A stretch of 64,000 nt of DNA from Gordonia sp049847105 (GTDB lineage Bacteria; Actinomycetota; Actinomycetes; Mycobacteriales; Mycobacteriaceae): positions 1-64,000 of the forward strand of contig NZ_JBNCNS010000006.1 of the NCBI RefSeq assembly GCF_049847105.1, given 5' to 3'. Of this stretch, positions 18,450 to 25,268 are shown piece by piece; within the stretch, counting starts at the first letter, position 1; each line of letters begins with the position of its first letter. Position numbers and translations under genes: made by a program. Below the pieces are notes generated by a model. That model saw nothing but the letters and a program-made list of their open reading frames with translations, searched no databases and was not told where the DNA came from.

Positions 18450-18485
18450 GCACTCGGCCGCCGGGCCCGGTGCCTGACCAGGCGA

Positions 18486-18539
18486 TTGGATCGAACCGAG
18501 GCTCGTCGGCTACGCTCATCAACGCCCCGCTTGCGGGGC
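18486..18539 (+). promoter_or_regulatory. Promoter and leader hairpin of tRNA-Pro
   Basis: TTGGAT (18486-18491) and TACGCT (18511-18516) lie 19 nt apart and can serve as -35 and -10 elements. Between the expected start (about 18523) and the tRNA lies a hairpin with arms GCCCCGC and GCGGGGC (18524-18539). It is likely part of the 5' leader removed by RNase P. Confidence 0.55.
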
Positions 18540-18541
18540 AA

Positions 18542-18615
18542 CGGGCTGTGGCGCAGTTTGGTAGCGCACTTGACTGGGGGTCAAGTGGTCGCAGGTTCAA
18601 ATCCTGTCAGCCCGA
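18542..18615 (+). tRNA. tRNA-Pro (anticodon GGG)
   Basis: A complete 74-nt cloverleaf: acceptor CGGGCTG (18542-18548) with CAGCCCG (18608-18614), discriminator A18615, D stem GCGC/GCGC, anticodon stem CTTGA/TCAAG around loop CTGGGGG with GGG at positions 34-36, and T arm GCAGG-TTCAAAT-CCTGT. CCA is not encoded. It reads proline codon CCC. Confidence 0.96.
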
Positions 18616-18622
18616 CCGAATG

Positions 18623-18656
18623 GTCCCGGGAACCCAATGGGTTTTCGGGACTTTTT
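18623..18656 (+). terminator. Strong intrinsic terminator after tRNA-Pro
   Basis: Arms 18623-18635 and 18639-18651 form a 13-bp stem with an AAT loop (two G-U pairs), followed at once by five T residues (18652-18656). This is the only textbook rho-independent terminator seen in the window. Confidence 0.93.
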
Positions 18657-18706
18657 CGTTGCCAGAGGCAGTGCGTCGTCGCCGGCCGGGAGTCGGGTCG
18701 GAGTGC

Positions 18707-19009
18707 TCAGTCGCTCGAGTGACGGAGATAGCCATACAGGGCAGCGCGGTAGCCGCGGGTGTAGCTCGGTTCCTCGTCCTCGGGTTCCGGGGGAGTCGCC
18801 ATCGTCGAGTCCGCGAGATGTCGTGCCCACGCCCGCGGGAAGGCGCAGAGTCGGGCGTTGGCGTCGTCGAATCCTTGCTGAAACAGGTCCGGGTCGAGGT
18901 GGCCGTCGAGTTCGGGGTCGACGATCGGGAACGACGTGGGCAGCCGGGTGACGACGCCACCGGGCGTCACGATGTCCAGCCCATGTGGTCCTGGCGTGGT
19001 GGTTGTCAA
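18707..19009 (-). CDS. Uncharacterised 100-aa protein coupled to the recombinase-like gene
   Basis: I do not recognise this protein. It has 100 residues, no membrane segment, an acidic middle (PIVDPELDGHLDPDLFQQGF) and a C-terminal half with several aromatic residues (YTRGYRAALYGYLRH). TTG 19009 overlaps the recombinase stop (TTGA), so the pair is likely translated together. Codon use is high in G+C at third positions, which supports real coding. It ends 51 bases from the terminator of tRNA-Pro and converges on it. It may be an accessory factor of the recombinase-like protein; this is inference. Confidence 0.55.
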   Translation of the reverse strand: MTTTTPGPHGLDIVTPGGVVTRLPTSFPIVDPELDGHLDPDLFQQGFDDANARLCAFPRAWARHLADSTMATPPEPEDEEPSYTRGYRAALYGYLRHSSD

Positions 19010-19608
19010 CGGACCGAGCGCCTTTCGGCTAGCGAGCGGTAAAGTGTCGCGCGGCTGACTCCCAGGGCGGAGGCGATTGTCGGCACGCGCTGGCCATCGG
19101 CGCGCATCTGTTGGGCGACGGCGACCTGATCGTCGTCGAGTGCCCGCGGCCGGCCGACGGACGACACGCTGTTCGGCCCGCTCCCGGCGGTCGCCTTTCG
19201 CCGTGCCTGTCCGAGTTCTTCCTCGAGTTCGGCCAGGGAAGCGAGAACCCCGACGATCATTGCACCGGTGGGGTCGTCGGAGTCGATGCCCTCGCGTAGT
19301 GACCGCAGTCCGATCTGCCGAGTGGCGAGGTCGCGAGCGGTCGCCAGGACCTCCGGGGTGGTGCGGCCGAGTCGATCCAGTCCGACGACTACGGCGGTGT
19401 CGCCGGGACGTGCGTAATCCAGCAGGGCAGTCAATCCGGGGCGTGGTTGCGTGGAGACCGAGACGAACCCGTCGCTGTAGATCCGGCCGGGTTCGATCCC
19501 GTCGGCGGTCAGGGCGTCGATCTGGTCTTCGAGCGTCTGGCTTCCGGCGCCCGCGCGGGCGTAGCCGAGAGTCATGCCCACGTATCTGCTCGCGGTGGCC
19601 GGCTGCAT
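19006..19608 (-). CDS. Serine recombinase-like protein lacking the catalytic serine
   Basis: A 200-aa resolvase/invertase-type protein with an N-terminal catalytic fold (about 13-140) and a C-terminal helix-turn-helix (about 153-195, PTIASALGVSRATLYRSL). Compared with gamma-delta resolvase (R8, S10, R45, R68, R71), R18, R56, D78-R79 and R82 are present, but the nucleophile position in GYARAGAGSQ is Gly20. The downstream E-R pair of the E helix is also changed (AELEEEL). The protein is thus probably unable to cut DNA and may be a DNA-binding regulator or a decayed gene. ATG 19608 is set by a leaderless promoter; ATG 19575 is the alternative. Confidence 0.8.
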   Translation of the reverse strand: MQPATASRYVGMTLGYARAGAGSQTLEDQIDALTADGIEPGRIYSDGFVSVSTQPRPGLTALLDYARPGDTAVVVGLDRLGRTTPEVLATARDLATRQIGLRSLREGIDSDDPTGAMIVGVLASLAELEEELGQARRKATAGSGPNSVSSVGRPRALDDDQVAVAQQMRADGQRVPTIASALGVSRATLYRSLAERRSVR

Positions 19609-19615
19609 GGCGAAT

Positions 19616-19628
19616 ACCGTATCTCATA
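19616..19628 (-). promoter_or_regulatory. Leaderless promoter and operator-like site of the recombinase-like gene
   Basis: On the minus strand the -10 TACGGT (19621-19616) ends 7 nt before ATG 19608. TATGAGAT (19628-19621) abuts and overlaps it by one base. The same 8-mer recurs in opposite orientation at 19759-19766, about 130 bp away, between this promoter and that of the next gene. This spacing would suit a looping autorepressor; function is inferred. Confidence 0.45.
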
Positions 19629-19758
19629 ATGTCGCAAAACGGCGTTGCGCCACGACGTGATTGTGAGAGTTCTGTGTTCGACCACCATGACCAGTGCAGG
19701 ATAAGTGGAATATATGTGTTTCGAGTTATGCGACGACGGTGATTTGAGACATGGGTGA

Positions 19759-19766
19759 TATGAGAT
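19759..19766 (+). promoter_or_regulatory. Second TATGAGAT site
   Basis: An exact inverted copy of the 8-mer at 19621-19628. It lies 27 nt before the TAGGGT -10 (19793-19798) that probably serves the plus-strand gene at 19847. The stretch 19609-19790 between the divergent genes is richer in A+T than the surroundings. Confidence 0.35.
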
Positions 19767-19846
19767 TTCGGTGCGGTGAGTCCAGCGCGCGGTAGGGTCG
19801 GAGGCGCGTCGAACGGTAAGCGCGTGATTCGGACGGAGGTGCGTCC

Positions 19847-20377
19847 ATGAGCGAGGAGCAGGCGACCGAGGGGCATGCGGCGAGCGATCCGTTGTCGGAT
19901 TTCGTCGATGAGATCTTGCGACGACACTTCGGCCCGGAGTACAAGTCTGCCGCGAGCATGGATCATCAGGACGTCGAGCGGTTGCTGACCGACGACACCC
20001 GGCGACGAGTGGAGGAGGCCCGCAACGCCGCGATGGAGTGGGGGCGGACCGAGATCGTCGGCGAGGTCGCGATCGCGTCGGATCGCCTCGTGATCACCTC
20101 ACACGGACTGGTGTACGCCGCGGGCATGAGCGCTCCGGGGGTGCAGACGCCCCGGTACTACCTCGCCACGCCGATCGAGCTCTTCGAGTCCATCGTCGGG
20201 CGCGTCGATGCGGCGTCGCTGGAGCAGAGGTCGGTGGCGGCGGTCGACGACCGGTTCGGTCACGAACTCACCTATCCCTGGCCGCTGGACACCGGGCTGC
20301 GGCACCTACTCGATGCGCATCAGGCGCTGCACCTGGATCTGTCCCACCCGACCGCCCGTCGATGGCGAGAAGGGTAG
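19847..20377 (+). CDS. Uncharacterised conserved-looking 176-aa protein
   Basis: I do not recognise a family. The protein is soluble, acidic in its first 40 residues (MSEEQATEGHAASDPLSDFV) and predicted to mix helix and strand later (VAIASDRLVITSHGLVYAAG). It has no signal peptide or membrane segment. GGAGG at 19835-19839 lies 7 nt before ATG 19847, and TAGGGT (19793-19798) is a plausible -10. The gene is divergent from the recombinase-like gene and shares its control region. Confidence 0.7.
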   Translation: MSEEQATEGHAASDPLSDFVDEILRRHFGPEYKSAASMDHQDVERLLTDDTRRRVEEARNAAMEWGRTEIVGEVAIASDRLVITSHGLVYAAGMSAPGVQTPRYYLATPIELFESIVGRVDAASLEQRSVAAVDDRFGHELTYPWPLDTGLRHLLDAHQALHLDLSHPTARRWREG

Positions 20378-20654
20378 CCGGGTCCCCGGTGACCGACGCG
20401 ACCTCACGACGCCGTTGGTCGCGATGCCGGCGACGGTGGTTGCCGCGGCCGGCAAGGTCGACGGAGTGGGACCGGAGGGCGCGAAGGTCGACAGCATCAC
20501 CCGGATCGTGACGCCGGGCGGGCTGATGATCGAAGCCGAGTTGTCTGACACGCGTTCGACATTCGTTCGGCCGATCGACGGGAGTCCCGCATCGAGCCCG
20601 GTATCCGTCGGCTACCACGACCGCGCCGTTCGCATTCGAGCACTGGTCCCGCGG
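20378..20654. other. Region between the 176-aa gene and the MFS gene, possible gene fragment
   Basis: No certain gene lies here. A plus-strand open frame from ATG 20424 looks coding for about 40 codons (MPATVVAAAGKVDGVGPEGA, then an IVTPGG segment) and then loses codon bias and runs antisense into the MFS gene. It may be a fragment of a lost gene or chance. No terminator with a T run is visible between the convergent genes. Confidence 0.3.
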
Positions 20655-22679
20655 TCAGTCGCGGTGGGCGACCAGCCCCCTGTCCGGAACCTCTCCGTGC
20701 AGTCGGCGGGCGATCTCGTCGAGCATCTGATCGACGTCGGCGTCATTGCTGCCCGGATAGTCGGCGACGAATGTCCTCAGCTGCTCGCGCTGTGCTTCGA
20801 GTAGTCGATCGGCCTCGGCGGAGCCTTCCGGGGTGATGCTGACCAGATCGCGGTCGATGGTGACCATGCCACGGCGTGCCAGTGAGCGAGCCGTCTCCTC
20901 GACGCTCGAGAACGGTGTCTCCGACACCGAGGCCATCGCGTACATGTCGCGGGACGTCTCCTCGGCGACCCGACTTACCATCCAGGCCTCGCCGCGGGAC
21001 AGCGAACTGTCGGCGGTTTCCACCACGAGTTCCCAGATGTGCAGGCGATCCTCGCGGGCGAGGGTGCGCCAGACCTGCAATCGCAGTTCTTCCAGCGATG
21101 TCCGTTCGGTGGGTATCCCGAACGACTCGCCGGGATCGGGCGTGCGGGTGACCTTGCGCAACTCGACTTCGGGGAGCAGCCATGCCAGTGCGAAGGCGAT
21201 GATGCCGACCGGGATCGCGACCAGGAACACGACCTGGAACGCATCGGTGAATCCGCCGAGGAACCAGGACTGGACGTCCGGCGGGCACGACGGCAGGCTC
21301 AGCGACGACGCCTCGAGGACCTCGGCCGAACAGGGGCCTCTCGCGCCCGGCGGTGGGCCACTGGTCAGGTGCGAGTCCAATTGACTGTTGAAGACGGCGC
21401 CGAAGACCGCCACACCGACCGACGCGCCGATGGTGCGGAAGAAGGTGGCGCCGCTGGTACCGGTCCCCAGATCCCGGTATTCCACCGCGTTCTGCACCGC
21501 GAGTACCAGAACCTGCATGACCAGACCGAGACCGACACCAAGGACGAACAGATAGACGCTGGTCATCACGTCTGAGGTGGTCTCGTCCATCGTCGACAGC
21601 AGATACAGCCCGACGGTGAAGACGGCGGTGCCGATGATCGGATAGATCTTGTATCTGCCGTTGCGGCTGATGAGTTGACCGCTGGCGATCGAGGTCAGCA
21701 AGAGACCGATCATCATCGGGACCATCCGAAGGCCGGACGAGGTGGCCGACGCGCCCTGCACCGTCTGTAGGAACAGCGGGAGGAAGGTGATCGCACCGAA
21801 CATGGCGAACCCGACGACGAAGCCGATCGAGGACGCGATGGCGAAGACACGGTTCGTGAGCAGCCGAACGGGCAGAACAGGTTCGGGCGCGCGCTTCTCG
21901 ACGACGACGAAGGCGATGATCGCGAGGATCGCGAGGATGACCAGACCGATGATCTTGGGGGATCCCCAGCCCCACAGTGAACCGAAGCTCGTGGCGAGCA
22001 CGATGCACGTCGCGATCAGCGCCAGCAGGAAGATCCCGAGGTAGTCGATCTTGGGTTTGGCGTTGGCCACCGTGGACGGCAGTACCAAGATCACCGCGAT
22101 CAAGGCGACGATGCCGATGGGCAGGTTGATGTAGAACACCCAGCGCCAGCTGAGGTTGTCGACGAAGAAGCCGCCGAGCAGTGGTCCGGCGACGCTGGCG
22201 ACGCCGAAGACCGCGCCGAAGAAACCCTGATAACGGCCGCGTTCACGCGGTGGGACGACGTCGCCGATGATCGCCTGCGCCAACACCATCAGGCCGCCGG
22301 CCCCGACACCCTGGAGTGCTCGGTAACCGATCAGTTCGCCCATCGACATCGCGGTGCCACAGAGCGCCGAGCCGACGAGGAAGATCACCACGCAGCCGAT
22401 GAAAAGATACTTGCGGCCGTAGAGGTCGCCGAGCTTTCCCCAGAGCGGCGTGGTGGCCGTGGTCGCCAACATGTATGCGGTGACGACCCAGGTCAGATGT
22501 TCGGCACCACCGAGATCGTTGACGATCGTCGGGAGCGCTGTCGCCACGATCGTCTGATCGAGTGCTGCCAACAACATCGCCAGCATCAGTCCGCCGAAGA
22601 TCGACCAGATCTTGCGTTGATCGAGCTCGCCGGCAGGAGCCTCGCCGGGCCCGGTGGTCGCCGCAGGTCCATTCGTCAT
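20655..22679 (-). CDS. DHA2-family MFS multidrug transporter with C-terminal winged-helix tail
   Basis: A 674-aa protein of the EmrB/QacA (14-helix, DHA2) type, expected to export drugs with protons. Motif A GKLGDLYGRK, motif C (VASVAGPLLGGFFVD) and LDQTIVATALPTIV are clear. Fourteen helices span about 20-510. The last 150 residues form a MarR-like winged-helix region (about 540-645). A similar cytoplasmic tail occurs in Rv1877-type transporters. ATG 22679 is chosen for its GAGGA site; an in-frame start at 22733 is less likely. No separate regulator is adjacent. Confidence 0.9.
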   Translation of the reverse strand: MTNGPAATTGPGEAPAGELDQRKIWSIFGGLMLAMLLAALDQTIVATALPTIVNDLGGAEHLTWVVTAYMLATTATTPLWGKLGDLYGRKYLFIGCVVIFLVGSALCGTAMSMGELIGYRALQGVGAGGLMVLAQAIIGDVVPPRERGRYQGFFGAVFGVASVAGPLLGGFFVDNLSWRWVFYINLPIGIVALIAVILVLPSTVANAKPKIDYLGIFLLALIATCIVLATSFGSLWGWGSPKIIGLVILAILAIIAFVVVEKRAPEPVLPVRLLTNRVFAIASSIGFVVGFAMFGAITFLPLFLQTVQGASATSSGLRMVPMMIGLLLTSIASGQLISRNGRYKIYPIIGTAVFTVGLYLLSTMDETTSDVMTSVYLFVLGVGLGLVMQVLVLAVQNAVEYRDLGTGTSGATFFRTIGASVGVAVFGAVFNSQLDSHLTSGPPPGARGPCSAEVLEASSLSLPSCPPDVQSWFLGGFTDAFQVVFLVAIPVGIIAFALAWLLPEVELRKVTRTPDPGESFGIPTERTSLEELRLQVWRTLAREDRLHIWELVVETADSSLSRGEAWMVSRVAEETSRDMYAMASVSETPFSSVEETARSLARRGMVTIDRDLVSITPEGSAEADRLLEAQREQLRTFVADYPGSNDADVDQMLDEIARRLHGEVPDRGLVAHRD

Positions 22680-22852
22680 CGGCAGTCCTCGCGTCGTCGG
22701 CAGGTTGACCGTCCCAGTGTCGCAAGAACACACGGTGGATGTGGGATTTCTGGCCGTCGCCGAGCCTCGTGGTGAAGAGTGTCGGTCGGGGACCGTCGAC
22801 TCGGAGCAGGTTTGCGATCGGATCGGGAGCCGGGTTCACTGCAGGGGTGATC

Positions 22853-23485
22853 ATGACCCGACTTCGGGGAGTCGTGGCCGCGAGCGTGCTCGCCGCCCTG
22901 CTCGGCTCCGCTTTCGCCCCCGCCTCCGCCGCCCCCGCCTCCGCCGCTCCATCGAATCCATTGACACCCAACCGGACCGCACCGGACGGGCGATGTGTCG
23001 TCGAGAAAGACGATCCCCAGGCAACAGTCGATGCACTGCAACATCGGTGCACGAGTCGGCAGATCCTCGATCTGTTCGCCTCGGCGAAGGTCGGCGATGT
23101 GCCGACCGGGCGGAAGGCGATCGCGCTCCTGCCCGCTTTCCAGGCCGGCGGACGGCTCCTGCCGTATGGCGTCGCCCGCACCATGACCACTGCGCAGAGC
23201 ACGCTCGGTGACTCCCTGACCTTCACGACCGGACCCGGTGGCAAGCCGTGGGTGTACAAGAACTACATCTGGGGACGCGACGCCGGCGGCCCGCTCACCT
23301 CGGGTCTCTCACGGCTGGACCGCAAACCGGTCTGGACCGCGGACTTCTCCCGGGATTTCGCGGGTGTCCCGATCAGCATCCACGAGTACCGACAGCTCAC
23401 CCCGGGCGTGTGGATCGGGCGTGACATCGGCGGAGGTTCGTCGACGTCGTCTCGGCCGACCGGCGGGGCCATCGCCGTCAGCTGA
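22853..23485 (+). CDS. Secreted protein of unknown function
   Basis: A 210-aa protein with a clear Sec signal peptide (basic MTRLRG, hydrophobic VVAASVLAALLGSAFAP, cleavage near ASA-AP at about 28-36) and a repeated ASAAP stretch. The mature part holds two Cys residues (GRCVV, HRCTS) that could form a disulfide. It resembles small secreted proteins of Gordonia and Rhodococcus without a known role. GTG/ATG choice: ATG 22853 has GGGGTGATC directly before it. It is divergent from the transporter gene. Confidence 0.72.
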   Translation: MTRLRGVVAASVLAALLGSAFAPASAAPASAAPSNPLTPNRTAPDGRCVVEKDDPQATVDALQHRCTSRQILDLFASAKVGDVPTGRKAIALLPAFQAGGRLLPYGVARTMTTAQSTLGDSLTFTTGPGGKPWVYKNYIWGRDAGGPLTSGLSRLDRKPVWTADFSRDFAGVPISIHEYRQLTPGVWIGRDIGGGSSTSSRPTGGAIAVS

Positions 23486-23497
23486 CCCGACGGTCGA

Positions 23498-25117
23498 TCA
23501 GCCGAACGTGCGACCGAGGTGTTTGGTCATCGACGTACAGTCACTCACCGGACCGCGATAGCCGAGGTATCCGTCGGGGCGGACGATGAACACGGTGTCG
23601 CCGTCGGGCCGGTAGGCCGCGGCGAACCGCCCGTCGACGTCCCGGATGAGAGGCAGTTCCGTACTGGCCACCTGGGCCTCGGGGGAAGCCACCAGGTACA
23701 CATCGAGGTGCCCGCGGGTCGCGCCGGTGGCGTCGGCGGCCAATGTCTCGAACACCGCTACGTCGGCGGGACCGGCGGTGTCTCCCGCGTAGAGGATCGC
23801 GGTGTGGTCCAGTCGGCCGAGGAGCGAGTAGAGGCGGATCGGGAAGTTGACCACCTCGCGCGCGAGCCCGGCCGCATCCGGCGCGCGTTCGCCGGGTTGC
23901 GGCCCGGTGGCATCGGCCACCGCGACCGCGACGATCGGGCTGTCCGCATAGCTCAGGAGCAACTGCGCCTCACGACGCATGACGTAGCCGGGATCCGAAG
24001 AATCGGTGCCGATGCCCTCACGCGCGCTGCGGACCGTCCGGCCCACCACTTCCTCGCCGATCGGCCGGCGTTCTGCGTCATAGCTGTCCAGGAGCCCGTC
24101 GGCCGCGACACCATCGATCGCCAGTGCGAGCTTCCAGGCGAGGTTGTGGGCGTCCTGGATTCCGGTGTTCATCCCCTGGGCACCGGTGGGCGGGTGGATG
24201 TGCGCGGCATCGCCGGCGACGAACGCCCTTCCCCGGGAGTAGGCATCGACGATCCGGTGGCTGATCCGGAAGACCGAGGACCATCGGAGGTCGGATACCG
24301 TCGCAGGTTCGGGCGAGAGGCGGTCGACGACGGCCTGGATGTGCGACAACTCCGGTGTACGAGTGCCCTCGAACCCGTGCGCCACACCGTCTGCCGACGA
24401 CGAGGGGCCGGTCGACAATTCATCGGGGACCAGCATCGACAGGCGATACCGTCCGCGGCCCGGGAGGGGGATACAGACGAGCAGATCGTCGGTGACGCCA
24501 TCGGTCTGGTGCATGGACCGGACGCTGTACCCGCGCGGCTGCGACCAGTCCACCACCACGTCTCCCAGCATGTACTGCTCGTCGAACGCCGCCCCATCGA
24601 AGGTGAGACCGAGGGTCTTGCGCACGATGCTGTGCGCCCCGTCGGCTCCGATGAGGTAGGAGGCCCGCGTGGTCTCGTCGCCGCCGGGTCCGGTCAGCGT
24701 CGCCGTGACCCCGTCGGGGTCCTGCTCGAAGCCGGTGAGGCGGAGCCCACGTTCGATCCGCGTGTCGAGTGCGGTCAGCCGCGCTCGGAGGACTCGCTCG
24801 GTCTCGTACTGCGGGATCGAGTGGAACCGGAACGGCACGTCGGCAGGCAGCGTGAGGTCGACCCGCATCACCTCGGTGCCGTTGACGAAGACGATCTGTC
24901 CGCGCATCTCGACGCCGGCGTCGAGGATCTCCCGGAGAACGCCGATGCCCTCGAACACCTCGAGCGTGCGGGCCTGCACCCCCACGGCCTTCGCGTACTG
25001 CGGTGGTTCCAGCAGTGGGTCGACGATGCGAACCCGTATCCCACGTCTACGCAACTCGATCGCGGCCGTCAGGCCGATCGGTCCCGCGCCTGCGATGAGA
25101 ACGTCGGCGTCGTCCAT
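23498..25117 (-). CDS. FAD-dependent aromatic monooxygenase (PheA/TfdB type)
   Basis: A 539-aa group A flavoprotein hydroxylase, expected to hydroxylate a phenol or related aromatic with NAD(P)H and oxygen. GAGPIG (10-15) binds the ADP part of FAD, YLIGADGAHSIVRKTLG is the DG motif, and GDAAHIHPPTGAQGMNTG contacts the flavin ribityl. The C-terminal thioredoxin-like domain (about 400-539) is typical of phenol hydroxylases. No ring-cleavage gene is nearby, so the substrate is unknown. ATG 25117 has AGGTCAGGA upstream. Confidence 0.87.
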   Translation of the reverse strand: MDDADVLIAGAGPIGLTAAIELRRRGIRVRIVDPLLEPPQYAKAVGVQARTLEVFEGIGVLREILDAGVEMRGQIVFVNGTEVMRVDLTLPADVPFRFHSIPQYETERVLRARLTALDTRIERGLRLTGFEQDPDGVTATLTGPGGDETTRASYLIGADGAHSIVRKTLGLTFDGAAFDEQYMLGDVVVDWSQPRGYSVRSMHQTDGVTDDLLVCIPLPGRGRYRLSMLVPDELSTGPSSSADGVAHGFEGTRTPELSHIQAVVDRLSPEPATVSDLRWSSVFRISHRIVDAYSRGRAFVAGDAAHIHPPTGAQGMNTGIQDAHNLAWKLALAIDGVAADGLLDSYDAERRPIGEEVVGRTVRSAREGIGTDSSDPGYVMRREAQLLLSYADSPIVAVAVADATGPQPGERAPDAAGLAREVVNFPIRLYSLLGRLDHTAILYAGDTAGPADVAVFETLAADATGATRGHLDVYLVASPEAQVASTELPLIRDVDGRFAAAYRPDGDTVFIVRPDGYLGYRGPVSDCTSMTKHLGRTFG

Positions 25118-25153
25118 CTGTCCTGACCTCCGGGGGATCGAAGCGGCAGACCG

Positions 25154-25182
25154 ATTATCGCCCCGCGGCACCTGTCCGCGGG
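25154..25182 (-). promoter_or_regulatory. -10 box and 21-bp palindrome before the monooxygenase gene
   Basis: GATAAT on the minus strand (25159-25154) is a plausible -10 for the monooxygenase. A perfect inverted repeat CCCGCGG-N7-CCGCGGG spans 25162-25182, where it would cover the -35 to -10 interval. This is the layout of a repressor operator. The regulator is not encoded in the window as far as I can tell. Confidence 0.45.
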
Positions 25183-25254
25183 CGGTTTGTCCCATCTGGG
25201 GTCGACTCGGCTCACACCCCGTGGAGCCTGCGGGTTGTTGTCCGAAGACTTCGG

Positions 25255-25268
25255 TAGGGTCCTGCGAG
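25255..25268 (+). promoter_or_regulatory. Leaderless promoter of tex
   Basis: TAGGGT (25255-25260) lies exactly 7 nt before GTG 25268, so the transcript would begin with the start codon. No good -35 is seen. Confidence 0.55.

Noticed and set aside
18542..18656. tRNA-Pro as an attachment site of an integrated element
   Set aside because: The recombinase-like gene nearby is of the serine type and lacks its nucleophile, and I see no direct repeat of the tRNA 3' end within the window.
19726..19959. Minus-strand 77-codon frame over the start of the 176-aa gene
   Set aside because: It has no ribosome site, no recognisable motif and overlaps a gene with a strong GGAGG start.
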